This document shows, in pieces, positions 1-11,612 of a stretch of 64,000 nt of DNA. The DNA lies in NCBI RefSeq assembly GCF_020379485.1, contig NC_063437.1, positions 13,975,726 through 14,039,725 on the forward strand, read 5' to 3'. A program made the translations under genes and the position numbers. This stretch comes from Brassica napus (lineage: Eukaryota; Streptophyta; Magnoliopsida; Brassicales; Brassicaceae). The notes beneath the pieces were generated by a model, which worked only from the letters and a program-made list of their open reading frames with translations, was not told the DNA's origin and made no database searches. Position 1 is the first letter of the stretch. The number at the start of each line of letters is the position of its first letter.

Positions 1-421
1 TCAGTAATGTACCATTGAGTTCTAAAACCATGGTCTACTACATTCTCACATTCTACTTTTCATGCATATTGATTCAAAATTTCCCACTACAGATAACATA
101 GTCAAGATCATATCTGCAAAAATTCCTGATGAAAATGAAAAGCCACAGCTTTATAATATAATTAAAGACATGATGATTTATGGACTATGTGGAGCTGCTA
201 TTATGAAGCTCTCTTTAGAAAAAATGTGCTTGTTATCGTTTACTTTGAATTGTTTGATAAGACTTCAAAGTCTTTCCAGAAAACACTCAACGGAAGCAAT
301 AAACAAATTTATTTTATTTTTTTGCTTGGACATGAATTAAAAGTACATACACTTACACGAACACAGTAGACTCAAGATTAGGTTTGGATAGAAATATCCA
401 AGAAACTGAGCTGAAAATATT
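1..421. other. Noncoding flank 3' of the RLP gene
   Basis: I see no convincing gene here; the short open frames have no recognisable content. Positions about 232-290 resemble about 4187-4245, the sequence just upstream of the RLP start codon, in the same orientation (both start TCGTTTACTTTGAATT and carry a CAAAGTCTTT block). This suggests that a related RLP upstream region once lay here, a trace of tandem duplication followed by loss. Confidence 0.5.
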
Positions 422-3400
422 TTAAAACAACATATTTTTTGCTGAAGCGATGAAAGCGTCTACAATGCGGAGCCATGCTCGACGCCAAGGACAATCAAAG
501 CACATAAGTACAACGATACATACCAATGTGGTCACATAAACTGAGGCAGTCCCATAATAGAATACAACTCTATTCATGTCAGCTTCATTTTCTTCCTCTC
601 CTCCTCCTTTATTTGCTTCCTCTGAGCTCTTCTTAGCCTCACAACTTATATGGGTCGGTGGTCCACAGAGAAGTGGATTGCCTAAGTATCTACTCTCGTT
701 GAAAGTGTTAAATTGCCTTCCTTGGGGAATGATTCCTGATATATTGTTGTGAGACACGTCAAACACTTCAAGAAATGTAAGGCTGGTTAGCTGTTGAGGA
801 ATGCTTCCGTGCAGCATGTTGTAAGAAAGATCAAGGCTCTCAATATCCTTCAGATTGGAGAAGCTGGATGGTATAGAACTCGACAAGAAATTGTGAGATA
901 GATTCAAGGACCGCAGTTTCCAGAGACCTCCAAGCTCTGTTGGGATAACACCACTTAACTCATTGTTTGACAGATCCATCCCATACATATAATCAAGTAT
1001 TCCTCTTCTGAACTGAGATGTATTAGTACCAGGATCACTTAACCAAGATTCTTCAGGACTATAAGAATCACTATACAAAGATTCTCCAGGAGTGTAAGAA
1101 TCACTATACCAAGATTCTCCAGGACTATAGGAATCGTACCTTTGCTTTGTTGCAAATTTTATTTCAATTTCCTGAAAGGCAGAGGAGTATACTTGGAACT
1201 CCTCTACTAGAAATATCGATCTGTAATATTCAGAATGAAAAGTCAGTGTACGATAATATTGCCCATAGATAATATCACTCTCCTTTCCACCTCGTAAGAC
1301 TGATGATTTGTAGAGGCATGAAGGTATGAAGCCATTGAGCTTGTTATCTGAAAGATCTAAAAGCCTGATGTTGCTGAGATCACACAGCTGCCTTGGAATG
1401 GATCCTGTTAAATTGTTCCCCCTCAACAAAAGAAACTTTATGTCTTGTGTGTTGACAAACTGGGGAATACTCCCAGAGAGTTTATTGTTCCGAAGATCAA
1501 GTATCTGGACACCTTCCAACAATGTGTCTGGAATTGACCCTGTCAAGTTGTTGTTGTTGAGGAAGAATATTCTACCTTGTACCTGTGACGACGGTAAGGC
1601 TCCCGACAATAGGTTTCCAGAGAGGTCCAGAAACTCAACGAGCAACAAGGAAGGTGGTATGGTACCTTCTAAGAAATTGTTTGCTAACAATAAGAAATCC
1701 AAATTAGAAAACTCAGATATCCAACTTGGAATAGTACCAGTGAAACAATTGTGGGACATGTCAAGCATTGACAAATAAGTAAAGCCAAGCAAACCAACTC
1801 CAATCTTCCCAGTAAATAAGTTGTTATCTATTCTCAACACTTCTAGTAAAGTGAAGCTTGTTCTTCTTGGAAGAAAATGGCCGCTGAATTTGTTGTGAGA
1901 GAGCTTCAGGTACTTTAGTTGAAAACAACCCCTGAGAAACCTTCTTGGTAGCTTCCCAGATAAGTTATTATAGGATAGGTCGAGGAATGAAATGTTCTTC
2001 ATCTCGCCCATAGACGATGGAAAATTCCCTTGGAACCAGTTACTTGAGGCATTTAGATGTACCAGATTCGGAAGTGCAAGACCAATACTATCAGGTAATA
2101 TCCCACCAATATTATTGGAAGAAAAATCAAAAACCTGCAAACTATGCACCATTGTGGGCATTTGAAAGATTGTGAATGAATTCTTCTGCAACAGTAAGAC
2201 TTCAAGTTGTGTATTATTCAGCAACAGCCACGTAGGAGGGTTTCCGGATAATCTATTGCTGGATAGATCAACTAGACGCAAGTTCTTTTGGTAGACGAGA
2301 AATGAAGGGATTTTCTCCAAGCTGCAAGATCGTAGTACAGCAACTCTCAGTTGAAACTTTGGCTCCGAGTTACCCTCTGACTCTACTTGTACCTTATCAG
2401 ATGTTGATGAAACTTTGAACACCTTGAGGTTTGTGAGGTTGGTGAGTGGATTGAGCGAGAATAGGCTTGAAAAGTTGTTGTTTAACAATGATAGATACTC
2501 TAGGGACTCCAAGCTACTGAAACTTGATGGTATATTTCCGCTAAACTGGTTGGATGATAGGTCGAGAACCCGTAGCTTTTTCAAGCTACCTAGACAAAGA
2601 GGAAGTTGGCCAACAAAATGATTTTCACTGAGATCGAGCTCCCGCAGATTCTTCATGTCACAAACAGCTTCAAAAAAATATTGATTTGAAACCAAAAACA
2701 TAATGAGAACAATTTTGTCTACAGAATTCATGAGACAATAAAAATATAATGTTGTTCACATAAATAATATAGAGGTGAAGCAAACACACCTGTTATAGGT
2801 CCGCTGAAATTATTCCGAGCAAGATTCAGCAGTTCCAGTTTCGGCAAATTCGTTAGTTCTGAAATAAAGTAAGTTCATATAATGTACGTTAGTAAAATTC
2901 TGTTATATAAAGTTATCTTCTGCCGACCCAAAAAAAAAACGGTTACAATTATGTTACCTGAAATGAATCCGTGAAGTCTATTTCCACATAGATTCAGAAG
3001 TTCAAAGTTTTTCAAGTTTTTTAGTTCTGAGATAAGGTAAAGGCCAAAAGATTGAATATCACAATATTATCATTCTACACTTTTTTTTTTCAAAGAGAAA
3101 AAAGGAAGCTTACCTTGTAATTCCATTGAGCCAGAAAATTTATTTAAACTTAGATCCAGAGCTTTCAGCTTTGTCAGGTGACTAAATTCTGCCATAATAC
3201 AAAGAGATACAAAAGCAAGACTCTTCTAATTAATATGTAAGAAAATGATATTTGAAATGGCATAAACGAACTCAACAATAAGACCATCTCACAAGTTACC
3301 CCGGAGAAGGGTCATGGCAAATGGAAAACACACCTTTAATAGGAAAAGGACCATCTCTGAAGTTACCCCGGAGAAACAAAGTTGTAAGTGATGTTGCGGC

Positions 3401-4057
3401 ATTTAGAAAAGGAAAGATACTGTTACTGAGATCATTCCATGAGACATCCAGAACCTCCAGGTTTCTTAATCTCCTTAAACTTTTGTAACCTGCAAAGAAA
3501 TATCTCATTAATAGACTATACAAAAATAAGATATAACTTATCTAACATTCTAAACGTTTCCAGATACAGGTAAACTAAACAATGTAAAAGCCTGGAATAC
3601 CTTCAACATCATCAAAGAAGCCACTATATGACTGGACGTATCTTTCCCCGGATAAGTTCAGACTTTGAACCTCATCAAAGGGATGCAGAAAGGAAAGATT
3701 AAGGAGAGAATTAGGCTCTCTAAAGTACACAGAACCAACAGAAAGACCATTGACACGCCCGCTGGTACGATTGCACTTAATACCATTCCACCGGCAGCAA
3801 TCGCTCTTTGTGTCATTAGTCCAAGTTTCATAATTAGAGAGAACAGATATTGCCTCCCCGTATTCGAGGTCCGGTTCTTCAGGCGGTGCTTTGAGGACCG
3901 ATCCCACCAGGGATTCTGAACTCTTTGAGATCAGGTAACCCTTGAGCTCCAACAAAGCCTTCCTTTCTTTCAGAATGCAGCTTTTATATCCGTGTATCTG
4001 CCACAGCAATAACATCACCCATATTAAGTAGTGGCCAAAGAAAAACTTCCCTTCCAT
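422..4057 (-). CDS. LRR receptor-like protein (RLP13/14/15-like), six exons
   Basis: Cell-surface leucine-rich-repeat receptor-like protein without a kinase. Proposed exons (minus): 4057-3601, 3489-3334, 3188-3114, 3026-2958, 2858-2790 and 2667-422. All introns are GT-AG and every junction is phase 1, giving about 1,023 residues. A hydrophobic signal peptide (about residues 1-24) is followed by a Cys-containing N-cap with a [12 protein letters not shown] motif. Many plant-type LRRs follow (LxxLxLSxNxLSGxIP). The three small exons each encode about one LRR. A non-LRR island lies near 1000-1300, then four LRRs, an acidic stretch, one membrane helix and a short tail with FDCPWRRAW. Sequence and one-LRR exons resemble Arabidopsis RLP13/14/15 as recalled. 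RLPs usually sense apoplastic ligands with SOBIR1-type kinases; the ligand is unknown. The island carries a 33-bp coding repeat. No stop or frameshift is seen. Confidence 0.88.
1032..1130 (-). repeat. Three-copy 33-bp coding minisatellite in the RLP island
   Basis: Three head-to-tail 33-bp units (1098-1130, 1065-1097, 1032-1064) encode [22 protein letters not shown] and [11 protein letters not shown]. They sit just before the last four LRRs, in the island between LRR blocks. The units are in frame and differ by a few substitutions. The Arabidopsis relatives I recall have no such repeat. Confidence 0.9.
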
Positions 4058-4273
4058 TGCAAATCAGATAAAAACCAAATAGAGAAAAATAAAATCCAGA
4101 GCAAATTGGGAGTCACGAAGAAGTATTTATTGATAAAAAAAACATTGAAAAGGTGATGTGACAAGCGTTAAGTAAGTAATCACTATCGTTTACTTTGAAT
4201 TATATGATAAGGCACAAGTCAAAGTCTTTGTGGCAAACACCCATAATCGTATAATATGAAAAACTCAAAATAA
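4058..4273 (-). promoter_or_regulatory. Presumed RLP proximal promoter
   Basis: Short AT-rich stretch between the RLP start codon and the Harbinger-like insertion. It holds the presumed promoter and 5'UTR; I could not assign a convincing TATA box. The transposon boundary lies only about 216 bp from the start codon, so the inserted repeats may influence this promoter. Confidence 0.4.
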
Positions 4274-5859
4274 GGCCCTGTTCGTTTGCTCACCCAAGTG
4301 ATCCATCTGGGTGAAGATGCAAATTGATGTTCGTTTTGTGCATTATAATGCTACATCCAGATGGATCACCCAGCTGAATTTTTAAAAACTCATCTCAAAT
4401 TCTCACCCAAATGAAGGTGAGTCTCGACGGTGCATCTGGATGCAGATGCATCTAGTTCAGTCCAAAATGATAAATGACAAAAATGACCTTTTAAAATCAA
4501 AATATTATTTTCAAACAGTAAATTCTATTTTTTTGCATATACGTGTTTCCGCTATAACTAAAAAAAGCATTTTCTCGCAAAAACTGAAAAACACATTTTC
4601 TCGCCAAAACCCAAAAAAAAAAACGCATATTCCCGCCAAAACTCCAGAAAACATTTTCCGGCCAAAACCGCAAAAAGCATTTTTTCGCCAAAACCGGAAA
4701 AAGTAATTTTCCCACCAAAACCGGAAAAAACTCATTTTCCCGCCAAAACCGAAAAACATAATTTTCCCGCCAAAACCAGAAATGGAAATTTCCCGCCAAA
4801 ACCGGAAAAACGCATTTTCTCGCCAAAACTGAAAAACGTAATTTTACCGCCAAAACCGTAAAATGAAATTTTCCCGCCAAAATCAGAAAAACGCATTTTC
4901 TCGCCGAAACTGAAAAATGCAATTTTACCGCCAAAACCGTAAAATGAAATTTTCCCGCCAAAACCGGAAAAACACATTTCCCGCTAAAACCGGAAAAACG
5001 TATTTTCCGCCAAAACCAGGAAATAGAATTTTCCCGCCAAAACCGGAAAAACGATTTTTCCCGCCAAAACCGGAAAACGGATTTTGCCGCTAAAACCGAA
5101 AAACGCATTTTCCCGCCAAAACCGTAAAAACACATTTCCCGCTAAAACCGGAAAAACGTATTTTCCCGCCAAAACCGGAAAATATATTTTCCGCCAAAAC
5201 CGGAAAAACGCATTTTCCCGCCAAAACCGGAAAAACGCATTTTCCCGCCAAAACCGGAAAAACGCATTTTTCCGCCAAAACCGGAAAACATATTTTCCCG
5301 CTAAAACCGAAAAACGCATTTTCCCGCCAAAACCGGAAAAACGCATTTTCCCGCCAAAACCAGAAAAATGTATTTCCCGCCAAAACCGCAAAAATGCTTT
5401 TTCCGCCAAAATCGCGATAAAAAAAACTTTTCCCGCAAAATCGTGAAAAAAACTTTTCCTGCTAAAACTTCAAAACACACTTTTCCGTCCAAACCGCAAA
5501 AACGTATTTTTCCGCCAAATCCATAAAATGTTTTTCCGCCAAAACCATAAAAATAAACTTTTTCGCGAAAAACACATATTTCCTCAAAAACCGCAAAAAT
5601 ATTTTCGGCCAAAACCGTAAAAATGCTATTTTTCCGCCAAAACGTAAAAATTTGTATTTTAGTCATTTTATTAACAAGTTCATCTGGATGCAGATGAAAG
5701 TTAAAAAATGAAAAGCAAACGAACATAGTTGCATTCAGATGATTCATCTAGATGTATGAACAAAATGAAGAAACGAACAACACCCAGATGGAACATCTGG
5801 ATAAGACATCTAGATGGACCATCTGGATGCATCTTCCAGATGTACAAACGAACAGGGCC
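4274..5859. mobile_element. Harbinger/Tourist-like nonautonomous element
   Basis: A 1,586-bp element with perfect 15-bp terminal inverted repeats (GGCCCTGTTCGTTTG at the left, its complement at the right), flanked on both sides by TAA (4271-4273 and 5860-5862). A 3-bp TAA target duplication and a GGCCCTGTTCG-type terminus are typical of PIF/Harbinger and Tourist elements. The subterminal regions hold many CATCTGGATG/CATCCAGATG and GTTCGTTTG motifs in both orientations. There is no transposase, so it must be moved in trans. Its core is a minisatellite (separate entry). The repetitive open frames on both strands are artefacts of that repeat. Confidence 0.82.
4560..5652. repeat. E2F-site-like minisatellite (about 27-bp units)
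   Basis: About 1.1 kb of tandem degenerate units of roughly 25-30 bp with core TTTTCCCGCCAAAACCGG followed by AAAAACGCA. I estimate 35-40 units by eye. The core TTTCCCGCCAAA matches the consensus E2F/DP binding site (TTTSSCGS and its complement). Units are most uniform around 5,000-5,370 and decay toward both ends. Published work in Brassica has reported amplification of E2F sites by transposons, and this element fits that pattern. Confidence 0.85.
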
Positions 5860-5862
5860 TAA

Positions 5863-6547
5863 CTCTCTCCCATCATTTTGACTTGCTGAACACCACCGAC
5901 AGCGACGGCATTATAGAGGCTACCATCGTTGTGGCTCTTCATCGATGGTTTGAAACAGAGCTTTGCTGAAACATAGCTGTTGCCCAAGAAAATTTATGAA
6001 GCCGAAGCTATAACATACAAAGTGATTTACATTTACAGTCACTTTATGACTTTTTATTACTATAAAATACAACGATCCATGTTCATTTTTATGCTTGTCT
6101 ATTTGTTTGATTACGTTTTTCATCATGATTAGAGGATTATTATGACACCAATTATGATTATAAAATCATATAGACAAGACAATAATACAACTCCCAATAC
6201 AAGAGAAAGAAAAAAAAATTCACTGCATTGCCAAACTAAAATTTTATAAGATACACAAATCTTTAGGATCTTATTAACATACACAAATTTTATAACATAC
6301 ACAAATCTTTAGGATTTTATTATACAACTCTGATTCTTTTACCTTTTTGGATTATTATACTATTCTCCTAATTACTGTATTCTTTTTGCATCATGATTTT
6401 TAGAGCATTATATCATGTTTATAATAAATTTTACATTTACGTAAGACAATAAATTTTAACATTAGTGATTAGAAAATCATGCATTTCTGCACAAGAAAAT
6501 GAAGAAGAAATCAGTGCATTGCCAAACTAAGATTTTATCATATATCT
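5863..6547. other. AT-rich intergenic region with direct repeats
   Basis: No gene recognised. A diffuse repeat containing TGCATTGCCAAACTAA, a CATCATGATT block and GATTAGAAAATCATG occurs at about 6120-6330 and 6385-6540, and again beyond the next transposon at about 11,786-11,960. The 5-kb MULE therefore appears to have inserted into a previously duplicated stretch. Confidence 0.45.
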
Positions 6548-7520
6548 ACAAAAAAAGGGACATTTGCTAAAACCAACCCAAATATTCAAGTCAAATGTAA
6601 AAGTATACCCCACTTTCAGTCAAATGCAAAACCAACCTAAAGGAGTAGTGAAAGTACTATTAAACCCTTATGATCAAACAAAAAACAGAAATGTATTTTA
6701 CGTTTCTATCCTTTGGAAGTCTACACGTAATAAAAGAAGTCTACATATATATAGACTTCCTACGAAGTCTACTTTATATACTTGTTTTGTAGTCTACACT
6801 CTAATTTGATCTAATAATTTAATTTTAAAAATGCATAAAAATAATTATTGTGATATTTTTAACTAATCATCAATATAATGGATAATATGAAGTAAATAAA
6901 TTAAAATTTCATATAATCGAACAATTTTGAAGAATATATACTAATTTGGTTATCATGTGTTAGACTATGTTCATAGTTTACAAACAAAAGGTTCTAACAT
7001 GTTATGTCTTTTAGTAGTTGATTTCAAAGGGTTAGATTTTAGATTTTGTTTTTTTTTTGTTTTATTAACTTAAATCTGCATATTAATGTTTAGTAGTTTA
7101 TATTTTGTATAAATGAGACTTTTTGATTATCAAACAAAACATTTAGGGTTTGAGATTTGTGGTTTAGGGTTTCGTAGGCCTACAATAAAGTCTATTTATC
7201 TGAAGACGTCTTTTTCAGTCTATATTTTTCAATTTGTTTTACAAAAAATCATTATATTTAAACTAAGTTAAGTTCCTTACGAATAAAAAAGTGAAATCAT
7301 ATACTATAACTATTAAAAAATAAAAAAAATAAATTTAATAAATCATATATTAAATTATTAAAATAATAAAGAATAAACAACAATAATTTAATTATTATAG
7401 TAGACTTCCAAAAAGGTCTACTATGTTAAGGTAAGATCTACTCCAAAATTTTAATTTTAGTAGACTTCAAACGAAGTCTACAGTATCGTAAATTTTAACC
7501 TAGTTACATTTTTGTCTCCC

Positions 7521-7528
7521 TATATAAA
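7521..7528 (+). promoter_or_regulatory. Candidate TATA box inside the 5-kb MULE
   Basis: TATATAAA following CTCCC, about 30 bp upstream of a CT-rich leader-like stretch (7545-7670, repeated CTCTCTAAAA). Placed before the microexon-like array, it could drive a transcript of the element. It is a sequence match only. Confidence 0.35.
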
Positions 7529-7709
7529 CAAAATTTATACAATCTCTCTCTAAAGTGGCTGCACAAGTTTTTAAAACTCTCTCCCTTCTCTCTAAAACTT
7601 TCTCTCTTCTCTCTAAAATTCTCTCAATTGTTTCTAAATCTCTCTCATTATCTTCTTTCTCTCTAAAATTTTTTCAAGTCTTTCTCACAATATTATCTTG
7701 TCATTTTAG

Positions 7710-9050
7710 ATATTATGATTCATGGTTTTCATCTTCTCCTTTAAAAAATGTAAGTTTTAGATCTATAGATTTTAAATGTGTATTTTTATGTTTATTTCTC
7801 ACAATATTATCTTTTTTTGGTAGGTATTATCAATCATGGATTTCATCATCTCCTCTAAAAATGTAAGTTTTAGATTAATAGATTTTAAATATGTATTTAC
7901 ATGTTTATATTCAAATAAATTTATAGATCAAGCTCTCTACATTAATTTGCTACTAGTTTACCTTATAAATTCTATTATGTAAAGTATTTTCAGATTTAAA
8001 ATTATTTTCACATTTCAAAATATATAAATTTTTTCAGATCTGAAAATTATCAGACAGTGTAGACTTCTAAAGAAGTTTATTAAAGCTTGCAGACTTCATA
8101 TGAAGTTTACTAAACCACAAAGTTTAAGCAGACTTCATTGGAAGTCTACAAAAATATGACTTTAATTTTTTTTCTATGTTTTTTAATAATTTTATCTTAT
8201 TTTGCAGGTATTTTCTTCCATAGTTGTTCTCTTCTCCTCCTAGAAATGTAAGGTTTACATCTATAGATTTAAAAGTGTTCTAGTATTTATATTCAAATAA
8301 AGTTACATATTAAAATTCATATTAATATGTCTTTAATTTATAACTATTTTGTCTATTAAATCATATTTTTTAAAAAAATTTAGATTTAAACTTATTTCAT
8401 ATTTTTAATGTATTTATTTTTCAGATCTATTTTTTTTTGATAGAGTAGACTTCATTTGAAATCTACTTAAAACTTACGGCTGGTAGACTTCAAATGAAGT
8501 CTACTACCCTTGACTTTTAAGCATATTTCATTAGAAGTTTACTCAAATATGATTTTAGTTTTTATCTTATTTTTCATAATTTTATTTTATTTTGCAGATA
8601 TTCTCTTCCAATGTTTTCAAATCATCTTCCCAAAAATGTAAGCTTTCCATATATTCATTATAAGATATTTTGTGTTTATAATGAACTAAATTTATAGATT
8701 CATACATTATCTTTTTGCTTTGTTACAAGGATGACAAAAAACCATTTTTGAAATATTTTCGAGAACAAAGTATTTTCAAATTTTCTAAATGCACACTTTT
8801 AGATATGAAAATTTTCCATTAGTGTAGACTTCAACTAAAGTCTACTAAACAATAACTTTACGTAGACTTAATAAAAAGTCTACTAAAATATGATTTTATT
8901 TTTTATCTTATATTTTTCTCATAACTCTATCTTATTTTGCAGGTACTTTTTCCAAGACTTTATTTGAAGCATCAAGATTATGAAAAATCAAACATACTCA
9001 AGAATACTTTTTAATATATTGCTCTGTAATAACTTTCATAATAAAATATT
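7710..9050 (+). other. Microexon-like repeat array in the MULE
   Basis: Four related 39-40-bp segments lie at 7710-7749, 7824-7862, 8208-8247 and 8598-8637. Each is preceded by a pyrimidine tract ending in AG (such as TTTTGCAG) and followed by GTAAG. Each contains a version of TTCATCTTCTCC. A fifth acceptor at 8941-8942 opens a last segment followed by AATAAAAT near 9041. The long units repeat at about 385 bp. The layout mimics one leader, four microexons and a terminal exon, but segment lengths are not multiples of three and I see no conserved open frame, so any transcript may be noncoding. Confidence 0.4.
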
Positions 9051-9818
9051 AATTTTTAAATAATTTTTTAATGCATAATCTATAAACATTGTATTCATTT
9101 TTAGTTGTTTTCACTTGTATGATATTATTAATTTTTTGTTAGATATCAATTTTTTCACAAGATCTAACCAACCAAACAAGTAAAACCACCATAAGCTAAA
9201 ATAATAACTAACACACATGTGAGAAGAAGAAAATCTATACAAAATTTTCCCAAAATTTTTCAAGAATAACACTAATCAAAACAATTTGCAATAAGTATCA
9301 AGTGTATAATTATAACACATTAAATTGTGAAATTCATCCAAGACCATTAAAATTTTACTAACATACACTGTAAAATAATTAAATCATGAAAAAATATGAT
9401 GAATAATACACAAATACACTTTTAATAGAATTTACGACGTAGACTTCAACTGCAGTCTACATTTGTAGATTTACAAAAACGTCTACACTTATTATCTAAC
9501 ATATAGTCAATCCAAAAATTTTTAGTGTATTTAGCGCAGGCTTGATACACAAAGGCGTACAAAGTGTGTCTTAGATAACTCGATCAAGTTCCGTACTTGT
9601 CGATTATTCGTGACAGGCATAAGAGGAGTATTTTCCTATTCGGAGTCATTTGTTTTAAATGATGTTTGGTAAGAAATAGGTTAGCACCATCTTCTCAATT
9701 TTGTTGTCCAGATCATAATTTTCTTGTGTCATTTCAAGAAGTTTACCATGTGTACAGCCATCATGCATAATGAACATTCTTCAACCTTTCCGATTCTTCA
9801 TCCTTTTCGAATATTTTG

Positions 9819-9989
9819 TCATCTAAAATGTCTTTGCCCATGCTTCACACTCGCTCTAAGTTTCCAACCACATCCTTGAACACGACACTTAGCCACATAC
9901 AGAGTTTTCGTTGTCTTATATGCTGAGAATGTAAATTTATATTCCACAGTCACCGACTTCAGCTTTGAAACAAGCTCAGCCTTACTAGC
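9819..9989 (-). pseudogene. Relic of MuDR transposase N-terminal zinc finger
   Basis: About 56 uninterrupted codons on the minus strand end in a stop at 9819-9821. They read as a lysine-rich segment followed by YVAKCRVQGCGWKLRAS. The spacing C-x4-C-x-W-x2-RAS is typical of the N-terminal zinc-binding domain of MuDR-type transposases. The intact transposase at 50.3 kb has the corresponding CADKVCFWGARA. Neighbouring sequence is frame-broken, so this is a decayed fragment of the 5-kb element's former transposase. Confidence 0.55.
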
Positions 9990-11612
9990 AAAACTATAAA
10001 CGAAGACTTACAAATACGTCTACAATTATTAGCTAACAACATTGTCAAATCAAATGAATTATACCTTCATAATTATAAAAAAAATTCTTTTCAAAATCAC
10101 TCAAACCCATTAGGATTAACTAACACACACTGTCAAACAAAAAATCTAGAAAACATTTAATGAATAATACACAAATTCACATTTTTATAGATTTTTCTAT
10201 GCAAACTTAATATTTAGTCTCTGAAGATGTAGACGTTCTTTTCAGTTTACAGACGTAGACTTCAAATAGGTCTACTCTTTGGGTTGGTTTTTGCAATTGA
10301 CCATTTTACGGGTTGCTTTCTATAGTTGAATAAAAGTTGTGATTTTGTACATGTAGACTTTCTTTTCGGTCTACAATTTAAAAAGGTTACTTTTTGTAAT
10401 TGACCAAAATTCATCCAAGATTTGACTTTCAGAACTAGACTTCATATGCAGTCTACATGTTTGAATTTTTTTGAAAGAGGTTAGTTTTGCAATTGACCAA
10501 GTTTGACTTCAAATCAGTAGATTGAAATGAACGTCTACGGGTGTGTAGACTTCTTGTGAAGTCTACTCTCAAATCCGACGGGTTGGTTTTGCATTTGACC
10601 AAAATAAAAAAGTAGATTTTATACGCAGTCTACATTTTTTTTTTAAGATAAGAAGACTGCATATGAAGTCTACAATTTAATAAATTTTTTGATTGCTTTT
10701 TAAACTTTTTGGTCAAACACAAAACTAACATATTTCACGAAGTCAAACTTTTGGTCAAATGCAAAACTGACCTTTTATAGACTTCGGTGGCAGTCTACAT
10801 TCTGTAGAGTTCCGTTGAAGTCTATTTTGAAAAGTCAAAAGTTCGGTCAAATGAAAAACTAACCTCTTTTAGGTAGACGTCTTAGTAAGTCTACCAAAAG
10901 TTTTATTTTTGTTGTCAAAGGTAAAGACGGAGACTAGTGGGGAAGTCTGCGTTAGAAAAAAAAATTGTCTGGTCAATTGCAAAACTAACCCGTGCGTTGA
11001 CAAATAGACTGCATCGTAAGTCTCCACGGAGGCGTAGACATACAAAACAGTCTACCGTCGCGACACAGATCTGAAAAAAGAACGAAAACCATGTAAATAG
11101 TTACCTTTTTCATGTATAAAGCTCGTTTCCAACCTTTTCAACCGTCCAAACTCCAAATATGAGCAAAAAAAAGCATCTTTAACGATTCACTAATGAAGAA
11201 ACTCGAAAATATGAAGTTTGTGATTATGAAAATGATAGTTATGAGAGTTTTTTAGATGGAAATGTAGAGGAAATGAGAGGAAATGAAGTTTTTTGGGTTA
11301 GAATGAGAAAAAAAGTGGTTGAAAATTGAATTCTAGAGCTTTAGAGCTCAAAAATGGTGGTTCATGGTGGTTGGAAAAATTGATGAAGATGGCATTTTTG
11401 TAAATAAGAAGAAATGGTTAGGGTGTATTTGGTTTTTTGTTAATTTCGAAATTAATAAAAAAATAAGTAAAAATGGCAATTTTGTGAATAATTCAAAAAC
11501 ATAAGGATAGTATGAAAATTTTATTGATGAATAGTATGAACAAAAAAAAAGGGGTTGGTTTTGGATTTGACTTGAAAATATGGGTTGGTTTTGAAAAACA
11601 CCCACAAAAAAA

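Larger units (their letters stand above)
6557..11603. mobile_element. Decayed Mutator-like element (MULE) with 9-bp TSD
   Basis: A 5,047-bp element. Left end GGGACATTTGCTAAAACCAA and right end (complement) GGGTGTTTTTCAAAACCAA are imperfect inverted repeats, continuing with CAAGTCAAAT and further AAACCAACC blocks. It is flanked by identical 9-bp ACAAAAAAA (6548-6556 and 11,604-11,612), as expected for Mutator-like insertion. The interior is strongly AT-rich and contains dozens of GTAGACTT/AAGTCTAC half-sites, often paired as AGTAGACTTC...GAAGTCTAC. A short MuDR-type zinc-finger relic (9819-9989, minus) supports the MULE assignment. No full transposase frame survives, so it is not autonomous today. 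Confidence 0.75.

Noticed and set aside
4560..5652. CRISPR-like repeat array
   Set aside because: Units are contiguous and degenerate with no unique spacers, and the sequence is a plant nuclear transposon.
4497..5747. Overlapping open frames on both strands with FRFWREN/PVLAGK or SRQNRKNAF repeats
   Set aside because: They are produced by the tandem 27-bp minisatellite, occur in several frames at once, and have no start context or domain.
7555..7866. 103-codon open frame rich in Leu/Ser/Phe
   Set aside because: Composition reflects CTCTCTAAAA repeats and it crosses the microexon-like splice sites. No domain seen.
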